From Acidobacteriota bacterium (GTDB taxonomy: Bacteria; Acidobacteriota; Holophagae; Holophagales; Holophagaceae), in the NCBI GenBank assembly GCA_021794095.1, contig JAJYRN010000014.1, positions 22,065 to 86,064 of the forward strand: a DNA stretch of 64,000 nucleotides, written 5' to 3'. Made by a program: the position numbers and the translations under genes. This document shows, piece by piece, positions 19,406 through 33,166 of the stretch. Numbering within the stretch: the first letter of the stretch is position 1; each line of letters opens with the position of its first letter. The notes under the pieces were generated by a model. The model worked only from the letters and a program-made list of their open reading frames with translations. It made no database searches and was not told where the DNA came from.

Positions 19406-20127
19406 GCCGCGGCTTCGAGGCGGTGGTACAGGGCCAGCAGGCTGGTGGTCAGCCAGAGGTTGAGAAGCCCACTGGTGAATCCCAGCACCCAGAAGGCCGG
19501 ATGCCGCAGGCGCAGCCAGGCATCGGGGCCCAGATCCCGATTCACGGACGGCAGGATGTGCGCCAGGGCGTAGGTGGAGATCATCTGGTAGGCCAGCAGC
19601 ACCATGGCCATGGCCAGGACGGCCTGCACCACCCGGGGCCAATGCCGGGCCATGGTGGTCTGGCTCCAGCGGAAGGCGTCCATCAGGGAATCCCCCCGGA
19701 GCAAAACCCGCAGGGGCGCCCAGCCGAACAGGGTGAGCACGAGGATGCCTGGCAGGATGAAGAGCACCAAGCCTACCCCGGCCAGCAGGCTCAGGAGCAT
19801 GCGCGCACCGAAGGTTCGCAGCCAGCGGCCATCGAAGGTCTGAACCCAGCCCTCACGCCGGTTCTTGGCTTGGTCCAGCGCCTCGGCATCGAGTTGAGCC
19901 TGGAGGCGGGGTAGTAGATACATCTCCATGGGCAACAGACCCACGGCTCCGAAGAGAGGCTGGATGACGGTACTCGAACCCGCCTTGGCGGCCAGTTCCA
20001 GCGCGGGCCCCAACTGGCCCAGCAGCATGGCGAGCATCGCCAGCCCGAGGGTGAGGGCCGGGTGGCGCCGCAGGAGCGTGATGCCTTCGCGGAGGCAGCC
20101 CAGGTGGGAGGGGGGAACAGAGCGCAT
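19375..20127 (-). CDS. Multi-pass membrane protein of unknown function
   Basis: This 250-aa protein has about five or six hydrophobic stretches, including LTLGLAMLAMLLGQLGPAL, MLLSLLAGVGLVLFILPGILVLTLFGWAPL and WVLGFTSGLLNLWLTTSLLALY. The layout resembles glycerophosphoryl-diester-phosphodiesterase-type or DUF975-like membrane domains, but I cannot name the family. It is divergent from yqgE. Confidence 0.65.
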   Translation of the reverse strand: MRSVPPSHLGCLREGITLLRRHPALTLGLAMLAMLLGQLGPALELAAKAGSSTVIQPLFGAVGLLPMEMYLLPRLQAQLDAEALDQAKNRREGWVQTFDGRWLRTFGARMLLSLLAGVGLVLFILPGILVLTLFGWAPLRVLLRGDSLMDAFRWSQTTMARHWPRVVQAVLAMAMVLLAYQMISTYALAHILPSVNRDLGPDAWLRLRHPAFWVLGFTSGLLNLWLTTSLLALYHRLEAAAQASSASPSK

Positions 20128-20162
20128 CCTCCCAGCCTATCCGGGCTATGATCATCCGCATC

Positions 20163-20675
20163 ATGCGTCCCGAAGCCCCTTGCCTCCTGGTGGCCAGCCC
20201 CGCGCTCCTGGACCCCAACTTCCTGCACGCGGTGGTGCTGCTCGTGGAGTTCGACGACGAGGGCGCCCTGGGTGTGGTCCTGAACCGATCGCTGCCCCTC
20301 GCCCTGGATCAGATGGCGGAGGAGGGCGGCATGGCCTACCACGGTCCCGCGGAGGCGACCGCCTGGCGGGGCGGCCCCGTGGATCCCCAGCGGGGCATCC
20401 TGCTGGTGCAGGGCGGCCTGCCGGAAGCCGACGACACGGTGCTGGACTTCACCCATTTCGTGAGCCACCGCAAGGATCTGCTGGAGGCCCTGCTGGCTGA
20501 TCCGCAGGCCCGCTACCGCTTGTTCCTGGGGTATGCCGGCTGGGGGGCCGGCCAGCTGGACCTGGAACTTGCCCAGGGCGCCTGGACCGCCCGGCCTCTG
20601 GTCTCCGCCTGGCTGCTCCACCCGGATCCCGCCGGTCTCTGGCAGGTGGCCTTGCAGAGCAGCGCGGAAGGCTGA
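20163..20675 (+). CDS. YqgE/AlgH family protein (UPF0301)
   Basis: The N-terminal LLVASPALLDPNFLHAVVLLVEFDDEGALGVVLNRS is the family signature, and RGGPVDPQRGILLVQ is the second conserved block. LFLGYAGWGAGQLDLELAQGAW completes the pattern. The function is not established. I use ATG 20163 because family members start close to the first motif; ATG 20148 is also in frame. Confidence 0.85.
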   Translation: MRPEAPCLLVASPALLDPNFLHAVVLLVEFDDEGALGVVLNRSLPLALDQMAEEGGMAYHGPAEATAWRGGPVDPQRGILLVQGGLPEADDTVLDFTHFVSHRKDLLEALLADPQARYRLFLGYAGWGAGQLDLELAQGAWTARPLVSAWLLHPDPAGLWQVALQSSAEG

Positions 20676-20683
20676 GCCTCCGG

Positions 20684-22081
20684 ATGCGTTCCCTCGTCTG
20701 GTTCCGCGGCAAGGATCTCCGTGCGACGGACCATGCCCCGCTGGTGGAGGCCGCGGCCTCGGGCGAGGTGGTGCCGTTGTTTGTCCTGGATCCCTTCTTC
20801 TTCGCCCCGGAACGGGCGCGGAAACTCCCGCACCGAATGCAGTTCCTGCTGGAATCCCTGCGGCACCTTGAGGCAGAGGTCGCCCGTCTGGGCTCGCGCC
20901 TCCTGATCGTCTCGGGGCGCAGCGTGGAGGTGGTGCCTCGCCTGGCCCTCCAGTGGCGGGTGGACCGTGTGCTGGCCTACCGGTGGAGCGAGCCCTTCGG
21001 GCGGGAACGGGACCGCCGGGTGGCCGAGGCTCTGGGTCGGGAGGGCATCCCCTTCCGTCTGTTCGAAGGCGAGACGCTCCTGCCGCCGGGTTCGGTGCAG
21101 ACGGGGCAGGGCGGCATGTTCCGGGTGTTCACGCCCTTCGCCCGGGCCTGCGCGGCGCAGCTCGGGCCGCAGGCGCCCCTGGCGGTACCGGCGGCCCTGC
21201 CGCCCCTGCCTGCGGGCGTGGCCACCCCGGAGGTTCCTCTTCCGTCCCTGGAGGCGCTGGGCCTGGTGCCGAATCCCCGGATCCAGCCCGGCGGCGAACA
21301 GCCAGCCCGAATCCGGCTGGCGGCCTTCCTGGAGGACCGGCTGGATCGCTACCACATGGATCGTGACCGCATGGACCGGCCGGGTACTTCACGCCTCAGC
21401 GCCGACTTGAAGTTCGGCACCCTCTCCATCCGCCAGGTCTGGCGAGCCGTTTCCGAGCACGGTGGACCGGGGGTGCCCTCGTTTCTGAATGAGCTAGTGT
21501 GGCGCGAGTTCAGCCACCATCTGCTCTGGACCTGGCCCGAGCTGCTGGAGCGGCCGTTCCGCCCCGCTTTCGTGGGCTTCCCCTGGCGGGAGGACCCGAA
21601 CGCTTGGGAAGCCTGGTGTGCGGGGCGCACGGGCTACCCGGTGGTGGACGCCGCCGCACGGCAGCTCTGGGGCGAGGGGTTCGTCCACAACCGGGCCCGC
21701 ATGGTGGCGGCCAGCTTCCTGGCCAAGCATCTGATGGTGGATTGGCGCCTGGGCGAGGCCCACTACCTGGCCTGGCTCACGGACGGCGACTGGGCGCAGA
21801 ACAGCGCCGGCTGGCAGTGGAGCGCGGGCTGCGGCTGCGATGCCCAGCCCTGGTTCCGCATGTTCAATCCCGTGGCGCAGGGGCTGACGTTCGATCCCGA
21901 TGGCGCCTACGTGAAACGCTGGGTGCCGGAGCTGGAGGGCTGCCCCGTGGCGTTCATCCACACGCCATGGAAGGCGCCAAAGCCAGTGCGTGTTCGCCTC
22001 GACTATCCCGATCCCATCGTGGATCACGCCTTTGCCCGGGAGCGGTTCCTTGCCACGGCCAAGGTGCACCTGGGGCGCTGA
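20684..22081 (+). CDS. phr: Deoxyribodipyrimidine photolyase
   Basis: The protein is a class I CPD photolyase or related cryptochrome that uses FAD and light to split cyclobutane pyrimidine dimers. The N-terminal Rossmann domain starts SLVWFRGKDLRATDHAPL. The FAD domain shows TSRLSADLKFGTLS, WREFSHHLLWTWP, TGYPVVDAAARQLW, FVHNRARMVAASFLAKHLMVDWRLGE and DGDWAQNSAGWQWSAG. At 465 aa it is full length. The normal SGTDA block reads GCGCDAQPWFRMFNP here, with two cysteines near the flavin. It begins 8 bp after yqgE. Confidence 0.92.
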   Translation: MRSLVWFRGKDLRATDHAPLVEAAASGEVVPLFVLDPFFFAPERARKLPHRMQFLLESLRHLEAEVARLGSRLLIVSGRSVEVVPRLALQWRVDRVLAYRWSEPFGRERDRRVAEALGREGIPFRLFEGETLLPPGSVQTGQGGMFRVFTPFARACAAQLGPQAPLAVPAALPPLPAGVATPEVPLPSLEALGLVPNPRIQPGGEQPARIRLAAFLEDRLDRYHMDRDRMDRPGTSRLSADLKFGTLSIRQVWRAVSEHGGPGVPSFLNELVWREFSHHLLWTWPELLERPFRPAFVGFPWREDPNAWEAWCAGRTGYPVVDAAARQLWGEGFVHNRARMVAASFLAKHLMVDWRLGEAHYLAWLTDGDWAQNSAGWQWSAGCGCDAQPWFRMFNPVAQGLTFDPDGAYVKRWVPELEGCPVAFIHTPWKAPKPVRVRLDYPDPIVDHAFARERFLATAKVHLGR

Positions 22082-22086
22082 AACAA

Positions 22087-22112
22087 AAGCGCCCGGCCGG
22101 GGCCGGGCGCTT
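22087..22112. terminator. Strong hairpin between phr and sdhB
   Basis: A perfect 12-bp inverted repeat AAGCGCCCGGCC / GGCCGGGCGCTT with two intervening Gs lies between two convergent genes. A-rich and T-containing flanks are short, so it is probably a bidirectional terminator. Confidence 0.7.
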
Positions 22113-22129
22113 CGCAGGCGTGAGGCTTG

Positions 22130-22915
22130 TCAGCCGGCAGCGCCGCCGACGGCTTCCGGCCGGTAGGTGAGACTGGCCTTGATGTAGTCACGGTTCATGC
22201 GGGCGATGGTCTCGAGGGTGATGCCCTTGGGACAGGCCGCTTCGCACTCGCCGTGGTTGGTGCAGGTGCCGAAAGCCTCGGCATCCATCTGGCCCACCAT
22301 GTCCCGGACGCGGCTGTAGCGCTCGGGCTGGCCCTGCGGCAGCAGGCCCAGGTGGCTCACCTTGGCGGAGAGGAACAGCATGGCGCTGGCGTTGGGGCAG
22401 GCGGCGACGCACGCCCCGCAGCCGATGCAGGCCGCGGCATCCATGGCCAGGTCCGCGTTCAGCTTGGGGATGGGCAGGGCGTTGGCATCCTGAGGCGAGC
22501 CCGTGGGCACGCTGACGAAGCCGCCGGCCGCGATGATGCGGTCGAAGGCGCCGCGGTCCACGATGAGATCCTTCAGGACCGGGAAGGGCTTCGCGCGCCA
22601 GGGCTCGATGGTGATGGTGTCGCCATCGCTGAAGCTGCGCATGTGGAGCTGGCAGGTGGTGGTGCGCTCCTTGGGCCCATGGGGCCGGCCGTTGATGACC
22701 ATGCTGCACATGCCGCAGATGCCCTCGCGGCAGTCGTGATCGAAGGCGATGGGATCCTCGCCCTTGTGGATGAGATCCTCGTTCACCACGTCCAGCATTT
22801 CGAGAAAGGACATCTCGGTGCTGATGTGCTTGGCCGCGTACTCGACGAAGGTGCCTTCGGATGTGGCGTCCTTCTGGCGCCATACCTGGAGGGTCAGATT
22901 CAGATGCTTTTCCAT
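22130..22915 (-). CDS. sdhB: Succinate dehydrogenase/fumarate reductase iron-sulfur subunit
   Basis: SdhB passes electrons from FAD to the quinone site. The 2Fe-2S ligands are in [14 protein letters not shown] with a later TTCQLH. The C-terminal ferredoxin-like domain has [18 protein letters not shown] and [15 protein letters not shown]. Length is 261 aa. It is the last gene of the sdhCAB operon, 10 bp after sdhA, and a strong terminator follows. Confidence 0.95.
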   Translation of the reverse strand: MEKHLNLTLQVWRQKDATSEGTFVEYAAKHISTEMSFLEMLDVVNEDLIHKGEDPIAFDHDCREGICGMCSMVINGRPHGPKERTTTCQLHMRSFSDGDTITIEPWRAKPFPVLKDLIVDRGAFDRIIAAGGFVSVPTGSPQDANALPIPKLNADLAMDAAACIGCGACVAACPNASAMLFLSAKVSHLGLLPQGQPERYSRVRDMVGQMDAEAFGTCTNHGECEAACPKGITLETIARMNRDYIKASLTYRPEAVGGAAG

Positions 22916-22925
22916 GGTCTGGTCC

Positions 22926-24845
<1,920 letters not shown>

Positions 24846-24863
24846 GGTGGCGCTCCAGGAGGA

Positions 24864-25559
24864 TCAGTGGATGATGCCGGTGAGCACGGCGATGGGGTAC
24901 GAGATGTTGACGCCGACCACCAGCACCGTAAGGCCCGTGGCGAAATTGCGCCGCAGGGCGTTGTACCGGGGGTGAGCCCAGCCGAGGGATTGGGTGAAGC
25001 TCCAGACCCCATGCCACATGTGCAGGCCGAGACAGAGCTGGGCGACGATGTAGAAGGCCGCGACCCAGGGCACCTGGAAGCCGGTTACGAAGTTGTGGTA
25101 GGCGTTGCCTTTGATGAAGTCCGGATGCACGGTGCCGAGGGTCAGATGCAGCAGGTGGAAGACGATGAAGATGCCGAGGATCACGCCGGTCCAGCGCATG
25201 GTGCGCGAAGACCAGGTGGCGGCCTGGTTCTGCTTCTCCCGGTACCCCACGGGACGCGCGGCCTGGTTGGAGAGCGTCAGGCTGAGCGCCGCCCATATGT
25301 GCATGAGCACCGCGACGAGCAGCACGGTCCGGAACACCCAGATGCCCATGCCGTGGATCATGGTGTGCAGGAATTCGGCGTAGTGATTCATGGCCTCCGC
25401 GCCCATATAGGACGTGAGGTTGCCCAGCATGTGGACGGTGACGAAGCCCCAGAGAACCACACCCGTGAGGGCCATGACGACCTTCCGGCCGACCGAGGAA
25501 GCCATGAAGCCGGGACTGCGGTCCCCTGCTCCGGCAATGCTCTGTTCCGCGACGGACAT
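24864..25559 (-). CDS. sdhC: Succinate dehydrogenase cytochrome b558 subunit
   Basis: This is the single membrane anchor of a type B SDH that binds two hemes and menaquinone. Five transmembrane helices are visible with conserved histidines (VHMLGN, MIHGMG, LMHIWA, FHLLHLTLG, LHMWHGVWS). The start at ATG 25559 has AAGGAG 9 nt upstream and gives 231 aa; the longer track start adds an implausible leader. It is the first gene of sdhCAB, and no separate sdhD is needed. Confidence 0.92.
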   Translation of the reverse strand: MSVAEQSIAGAGDRSPGFMASSVGRKVVMALTGVVLWGFVTVHMLGNLTSYMGAEAMNHYAEFLHTMIHGMGIWVFRTVLLVAVLMHIWAALSLTLSNQAARPVGYREKQNQAATWSSRTMRWTGVILGIFIVFHLLHLTLGTVHPDFIKGNAYHNFVTGFQVPWVAAFYIVAQLCLGLHMWHGVWSFTQSLGWAHPRYNALRRNFATGLTVLVVGVNISYPIAVLTGIIH

Positions 25560-26049
25560 AGATGCGCTCCTTGAAGAAAGACCTCGATTGAAATGTCCTC
25601 CGGGCCGAGGGTGCACCGGAGGGAAACCTCACCGCGAGTCCACGTCATCTTTCCAACAGGTCTGGCAGCCACGGCCATACCCGACCCAAGTATCGCCACA
25701 CGCGCGGCCAAAACCCAAGCCCAAAATCCTCGTGGTGCGAGGCCAGAGCTGGGGAGTGACTGCCGGTGGAAGAGGGCGGCCGGACCCTGTCACAGAGGTT
25801 CCAGGATGGCGGGAGGATCCATAAAACAGCTCACGGATGCGCGACCCGATCCTCCCCCATGTTAAACATACACGCATTTCAAGCGATTTGCATGCTGGAG
25901 CCTTGCCCCGACTGGAAAAACCGGGCTAGAGTAGCGTCAAAACCCGGGCGGCTTCTCCCCTTGGTCCCTGTGCAGATGCTGGGCCATGGGGCTGCCCCGT
26001 GACAGGCAGCTTCTTCATGACCCCTTCCCGCTTCTTCTGGAGGACAACG
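25560..26049. other. Divergent regulatory region between sdhC and hppA
   Basis: About 490 bp with lower GC toward 25.9 kb. It has no convincing gene: the short plus ORFs and the 993-aa minus ORF entering here are shadows. It should contain the promoters of sdhCAB (minus) and hppA (plus). Confidence 0.5.
25903..25932 (+). promoter_or_regulatory. Candidate sigma70 promoter of hppA
   Basis: TTGCCC (25903-25908) and TAGAGT (25927-25932) are spaced by 18 bp in an otherwise AT-richer patch, about 110 bp before the hppA start. Confidence 0.35.
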
Positions 26050-28530
<2,481 letters not shown>

Positions 28531-28549
28531 TCCCAAGCTGCTAGACTGG

Positions 28550-28582
28550 AAAGGCGCGGCATCCGGCCGCGCCTTTCTTTGT
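28550..28582 (+). terminator. Intrinsic terminator after hppA
   Basis: An 11-bp perfect stem AAAGGCGCGGC / GCCGCGCCTTT with a 5-nt loop is followed by a T-rich CTTTGTT. It ends just before the prfC start. Confidence 0.75.
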
Positions 28583-28593
28583 TCCAGGTTTCC

Positions 28594-30162
28594 ATGAGCC
28601 TTTCCGACGAAATCCAGCGCCGGCGCACCTTCGCCATCATCAGCCACCCCGATGCGGGCAAGACCACGCTGACGGAAAAACTGCTGCTCTACGGCGGGGC
28701 CATTGATCGCGCAGGTTCCGTGAAGGCCCGGGAGGGTGGCGCCGCGGCCCACTCGGATTGGATGAGCATCGAACAGGAGCGCGGCATCAGCGTCACCAGC
28801 GCCGCTATGCAGTTCGAGTACCGGGGCCGCGCCATCAACCTGCTGGATACGCCGGGCCACCAGGACTTCAGCGAGGACACCTACCGGGCACTGACCGCAG
28901 CCGATTCCGTGGTGATGTTGCTGGATTGTGCCAAGGGCGTGGAGGAGCAGACCAAGAAGCTCTTCCGCGTGGCCCGGGAGCGGTTGCTACCGATCTTCAC
29001 GTTCGTGAACAAGCTGGACCGGCCCGGCCGTGACCCCGTGGAACTGATTGACGAGGTGGAGGAACTGTTCGGTCTCCATGCCGTGCCCATGACCTGGCCC
29101 ATCGGCTCCGGGCCCGATTTCAAGGGCGTCTACGTGCGGGCCACGGGGCAGATCCAGGTGTTCGAGCGGGCCAAGGCCGGCCAGAAGGCGCGGGTCGCAG
29201 GGAAGGGTGGGCTGGAGGACTCTGAAATCGCCGCCCTGCTCACGCCCGCAGAGTTGCAGCAGCTCAAGGACGATGTGGATCTCATGGACCATGTCCTGCC
29301 CGCCTTCGATCGTGAGGCCTTCCTTCGTGGCGAGCAGTCGCCGATGTTCTTCGGATCCGCCGTGAACAACTTCGGCGTGGCGGAGTTCCTGGATGAGTTC
29401 CTGGACCTGGCGCCTGCGCCGGGTTCCCGGCCTCTGGCGGGCGGCGGCGAAGTGGCCGCCGACGCGCCCTTCACGGCCTTCGTGTTCAAGGTGCAGGCCA
29501 ACATGAACAAGGCCCACCGGGACCGGGTGGCCTTCGCCCGCATCGTCTCCGGGCACTTTGAGCGGGGCATGGACGCCCTGCATGTGCGGGAGAGGAAATC
29601 CATCAAACTGAACTACCCCCACATGTTCTTCGGGCGGGAGCGGCAGATCGTGGATGAGGCCTACCCGGGCGATATCCTCGGGCTCATCAATCCAGGCCTC
29701 TTTCGCATCGGGGATGTGCTCAGCGCAGCCGGTCCGGTGGAATTCCACGCGGTACCGCGGTTCTCGCCGGAGCAGTTCGTCTCGGTCCGGCTCGCCGATC
29801 CAGGTGCCCGCAAAGGCTTTCTGAAGGGTCTGGCCCAGATCGCGGAGGAGGGCGTGGTCCAGGTCTTCTGGCCCAAGGGCGGCGCGCCGTTGCCCATCCT
29901 GGGGGCCGTGGGCCGCCTCCAGTTCGAAGTGCTTCAGCACCGCCTGAAGGATGAGTACGCCTGTCCTGTGCTCCTGGAACCCCGGGGCTTCCAGATGGCG
30001 CGCTGGCTGGAGGGCGGATGGCCCGAGCCGAGCCGCTACTGGGGCGAACTGGTGGAGGACGGCGAGGGCCGTCCCGCCATTCTTTTCGAAAATGACTGGC
30101 AGCGGAGGACCACCGCCGAGAAGTGCTCCGGGCTGACGTTCCTCGATCATCCCCCCACATGA
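28594..30162 (+). CDS. prfC: Peptide chain release factor 3
   Basis: RF3 is a GTPase that recycles RF1/RF2 from the ribosome after termination. The G domain shows ISHPDAGKTTLTEKLLLYGGAI, GISVTSAAMQF, LLDTPGHQDFSEDTYRAL and VNKLDRPGRDP. The rest matches domains II and III. At 522 aa it has the family length. ATG 28594 (MSLSDEIQRRRTFA) is chosen over the upstream TTG in the track, which would lie in the hppA terminator. Confidence 0.94.
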   Translation: MSLSDEIQRRRTFAIISHPDAGKTTLTEKLLLYGGAIDRAGSVKAREGGAAAHSDWMSIEQERGISVTSAAMQFEYRGRAINLLDTPGHQDFSEDTYRALTAADSVVMLLDCAKGVEEQTKKLFRVARERLLPIFTFVNKLDRPGRDPVELIDEVEELFGLHAVPMTWPIGSGPDFKGVYVRATGQIQVFERAKAGQKARVAGKGGLEDSEIAALLTPAELQQLKDDVDLMDHVLPAFDREAFLRGEQSPMFFGSAVNNFGVAEFLDEFLDLAPAPGSRPLAGGGEVAADAPFTAFVFKVQANMNKAHRDRVAFARIVSGHFERGMDALHVRERKSIKLNYPHMFFGRERQIVDEAYPGDILGLINPGLFRIGDVLSAAGPVEFHAVPRFSPEQFVSVRLADPGARKGFLKGLAQIAEEGVVQVFWPKGGAPLPILGAVGRLQFEVLQHRLKDEYACPVLLEPRGFQMARWLEGGWPEPSRYWGELVEDGEGRPAILFENDWQRRTTAEKCSGLTFLDHPPT

Positions 30163-30190
30163 AAAGCGGCGCGCAGGCGCCCCTTTTCAT
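30159..30190. terminator. Bidirectional hairpin spanning both stop codons of prfC and the aldolase
   Basis: ATGAAAAG pairs with CTTTTCAT, then after one C-C mismatch GGCGC pairs with GCGCC around a short loop. The arms end in A4 and T4 runs on both strands. The prfC TGA (30160-30162) and the aldolase TGA (30187-30189) are both inside the stem. Confidence 0.8.
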
Positions 30191-31134
30191 GGCTCGATGC
30201 GCTGGACGCTGTGAGGGGCGTTCTTGTGGATGTCCATGACCGCATGCAGAAGCTGGATGGCCTCGGCCTTGGGGCGCTGGAAGGCATTGCGGCCCATGAT
30301 GCTTCCGAACGCGCCGCCCGCGGCGAGTTCTGTGACCTCCTTCAGGACCTCCTCGGTGCCCTTGGCTTCGCCGCCACTGAAGATCACGATGCGACGGCCA
30401 TTGAAGGCGCTGCGCACCACTTCCTTCACGCGGTCGGTCAGGGTCTCGATGGGAATCTGAGCCTTCTCAAAGGCCGCGGCGGCCTCCTTCACTTCGAGGT
30501 GCTTTTTGGGGGGTTTCACCTTGATGATGTGGGCGCCGAGCTGGGCCGCGATCTGGGCGGCGTAGCCCGCCACATCCACGGCGGTCTCGCCCTCCTTGGT
30601 GAGGCCGGCGCCGCGCGGATAGGACCACACCACGGACGGTAACCCCACGGCCTTGGCTTCGAGGATGAGTTCGCGGAGGGCTTCGTACTGCTCATTGCGG
30701 GCGCCGCTGCCGGGATAGATGGTGTAGCCGATGGCGGCGCAACCCAGGCGCAGGGCGTCTTCGACGCTGCCGGTGATGGCGCTGCAGGGCTCCTGGCCCT
30801 TGCTGAGGATGTCGCTGTTGTTGAGCTTCAGGATGAGAGGGATGTCGCCCGCATAGTCGGAGGCCACGGCCTCGATGAAGCCCAGGGGGGCAGCGTAGGC
30901 GTTGCAACCGGCCTCGATGGCCAGCTCAACGTGATAGCGGGGATCGTAGCCCGCTGGATTCGGAGCGAAGCTGCGGGCGGGACCGTGTTCGAAGCCCTGG
31001 TCCACGGGCAGGATCACGAACTTCCCGGTACCCGCCAGGCGGCCGGTGTTCATCATCCGGGCCAGATTGGCCTTCACGCCCGGATTATCTGAGCTGTACC
31101 AGGAGAGGATTTCGCGGACGCGTGCTGTTGCCAT
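30187..31134 (-). CDS. Class I fructose-bisphosphate aldolase (DhnA/FbaB type)
   Basis: This aldolase cleaves fructose-1,6-bisphosphate by a Schiff-base mechanism. GKFVILPVDQGFEHGPARSF is the N-terminal signature of the DhnA family, HIIKVKPP carries the likely Schiff-base lysine, and RRIVIFSGGEAKGTEE is the phosphate-binding region. At 315 aa it is typical. Start ATG 31134 has AAGGAG 5 nt upstream. The 479-aa track ORF extends through the antisense of the next gene and is wrong. Confidence 0.9.
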   Translation of the reverse strand: MATARVREILSWYSSDNPGVKANLARMMNTGRLAGTGKFVILPVDQGFEHGPARSFAPNPAGYDPRYHVELAIEAGCNAYAAPLGFIEAVASDYAGDIPLILKLNNSDILSKGQEPCSAITGSVEDALRLGCAAIGYTIYPGSGARNEQYEALRELILEAKAVGLPSVVWSYPRGAGLTKEGETAVDVAGYAAQIAAQLGAHIIKVKPPKKHLEVKEAAAAFEKAQIPIETLTDRVKEVVRSAFNGRRIVIFSGGEAKGTEEVLKEVTELAAGGAFGSIMGRNAFQRPKAEAIQLLHAVMDIHKNAPHSVQRIEP

Positions 31135-31172
31135 GATGTCTCCTTGCGGGAATTCCGAATGCAGCATTCTAC

Positions 31173-32243
31173 CTAGAAATGCGCCGTCAGGCTTGCCCCG
31201 AGGGCCATGTCCGCGGTGTTGCCCCAGTGGGTGATGTTGTTCATGTAGTGGAACGTAAGCGTCGTGTGCGGCGTCCAGTGCCAGTAGATCCCCAGATCGT
31301 GCTGGAGGCTGGGCTGATCGAAGTGCTGGTAGGGCTGCGGGTGGAGGTAGCCACTCTGCCAGTAGAGCTGGAAGAAGGGTTGGACGGTCCGCCATTTCCG
31401 GTATTCCCACGTCGCGTGGAGCCCAACCCCGTCGCGGAAGCCGATGGCATTGTAGGCCGGGCTTCCGTGGGGGCGATGCACGTAGCCACCGCCGAAATAG
31501 AAGACGTGCCGTGATGCCGCCCGCCACTGGGCCGTGAGGCCATAGGTCTGGTCCCAGCCTGATTGGTACACATCGTAGGTGTGCGTGAGCGGGGGCTTGA
31601 GACTGAAGGTGGCGGACAGGGTCCACTGCGGGGTCTGGAGCAGGCGGTGGGTGAGGCCCAGGACGGGATCCTGGGTCTTGCCGAGAATCCGGTCTGCGTT
31701 GTAGAAGGTGACTTTCCCGTACGAGGCCACCGCCAGGGTCACCTGGTTCTGCAGCACGAGATCGCGGCCGAACTGCTCGAAGCCGATCCTGTGGAAGTCC
31801 TCGATGAGCGGATCGAGGAAGCCGCCGGTGTGGTTCTGGATGGGGAACCGCAGCCAGAGGTCAGTCGCGTCGGAGAGTCCGTAGCGCCCTTCCAGTTCGA
31901 ACCGGGCGATTTCCTCGTCGAAGTAGTACAGCGTCGGAAGGTTCGGGTACTTCGCGGCGGCGGCCTCGAACACCGCTCGGGTCACGTCAATCCGGCCCGA
32001 GGCATCCTTCGGTGGATTCTGCTCGAAGATATCGGAGTACTGGAAGGTGTTCGCCTCCACCCAATGGAGGGCCCAGCGCCAGTGGCCCCGGCCGAGCGGC
32101 ACAGGGTCCACCGGCTGGTAGGCCATGGTGGGAAGGTAGAGCGGGAACATCTCCCGGGTGGGGAAGGGGCCCATCTCGTGGAGGGGCTCCACCGCGCCCA
32201 GGGTGAGGGCCGCGAGGAAGAAGGCCAGCGCCGCGCGCCGCAT
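31173..32243 (-). CDS. DUF3187 family outer-membrane-type protein
   Basis: A signal peptide (MRRAALAFFLAALTLGAVEP) is followed by a beta-strand-rich protein ending in Phe (ALGASLTAHF), as in outer-membrane barrels. The pattern of GHWRWALHWVEANTFQYS, EIARFELEGRYGLSDATDLWLRFP and GGFLDPLIEDFHRIGF matches my memory of DUF3187. The function is unknown. It starts about 10 bp after hbd and may be translated from the same transcript. Confidence 0.7.
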   Translation of the reverse strand: MRRAALAFFLAALTLGAVEPLHEMGPFPTREMFPLYLPTMAYQPVDPVPLGRGHWRWALHWVEANTFQYSDIFEQNPPKDASGRIDVTRAVFEAAAAKYPNLPTLYYFDEEIARFELEGRYGLSDATDLWLRFPIQNHTGGFLDPLIEDFHRIGFEQFGRDLVLQNQVTLAVASYGKVTFYNADRILGKTQDPVLGLTHRLLQTPQWTLSATFSLKPPLTHTYDVYQSGWDQTYGLTAQWRAASRHVFYFGGGYVHRPHGSPAYNAIGFRDGVGLHATWEYRKWRTVQPFFQLYWQSGYLHPQPYQHFDQPSLQHDLGIYWHWTPHTTLTFHYMNNITHWGNTADMALGASLTAHF

Positions 32244-32253
32244 GGCCTGCCAG

Positions 32254-33114
32254 CTAGGCCTTGCTGTAGTCGTAGAAGCCGCGGCCGCTTTTCTTGCCCA
32301 GCCAGCCGGCATCCACGTATTTGATGAGCAGGGGACAGGGGCGGTATTTGGGATCGCCCAGTCCCTCGTGCAGCACATTGAGGATGAACAGGCAGGTGTC
32401 AAGGCCGATGAAATCCGCCAGAGTGAGCGGGCCCATGGGGTGGTTCATTCCCAGCTTCATGATGCCGTCAATGCTTTCCACGGAGGCCACGCCCTCGTAG
32501 AGCGCGTAGATGGCCTCGTTGATCATGGGCAGCAGCACACGGTTGCTCACGAAGCCGGGGAAGTCGTTGCACGGGATGGGGGTCTTGCCCAGCTTCTTCG
32601 AGAGCTCCATGACTGCTTCGAAGGTGGCCTCGCTGGTGGCCAGGCCACGGATGACTTCGATGAGCTGCATGACCGGCACGGGGTTCATGAAGTGCATGCC
32701 GATGAGGGCCTCGGGACGCTTCGTGACGGCCGCCAGCTTCGTGATCGAGATGCTGCTGGTGTTCGAGGCGAGAATGACGCCAGGACGACAGACCCTGTCC
32801 AGTGTCTCGAAGATCTGCTTCTTGATCTCCCACTTCTCGGTGGCGGCTTCGATCACAATATCGCAGACAGCCAGATCCTCAAGCTGGGTGGTGGTGCGGA
32901 TCCGGCCCAGGACCGCCGCCTTCTCCTCGGCCGTCAGCTTGCCCTTGTCCACGCCCCGCTGCAGGTTCTTGTCAATGGTGGCCACGCCCTTGGCCGCGAA
33001 GGCCTCCGTAACGTCCTGCATGAGGACTTGGTAGCCCGACTGGGCGAAGACATGGGCGATGCCATTGCCCATCTGGCCTGCGCCGATGACACCGATGCTC
33101 TTGAACTCAGCCAT
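32254..33114 (-). CDS. hbd: 3-hydroxybutyryl-CoA dehydrogenase
   Basis: The enzyme oxidises 3-hydroxyacyl-CoA with NAD(P)+ in fatty-acid or butanoate metabolism. The Rossmann motif is [63 protein letters not shown] holds the catalytic histidine, and [23 protein letters not shown] is the C-terminal domain signature. Length is 286 aa. No thiolase or crotonase is adjacent, so its pathway role is open. Confidence 0.93.
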   Translation of the reverse strand: MAEFKSIGVIGAGQMGNGIAHVFAQSGYQVLMQDVTEAFAAKGVATIDKNLQRGVDKGKLTAEEKAAVLGRIRTTTQLEDLAVCDIVIEAATEKWEIKKQIFETLDRVCRPGVILASNTSSISITKLAAVTKRPEALIGMHFMNPVPVMQLIEVIRGLATSEATFEAVMELSKKLGKTPIPCNDFPGFVSNRVLLPMINEAIYALYEGVASVESIDGIMKLGMNHPMGPLTLADFIGLDTCLFILNVLHEGLGDPKYRPCPLLIKYVDAGWLGKKSGRGFYDYSKA

Positions 33115-33166
33115 GGAGTGCCTCCCGTTTCATCCAGCATAGCGTCCAGGCGCTCCGATCCGTAGC

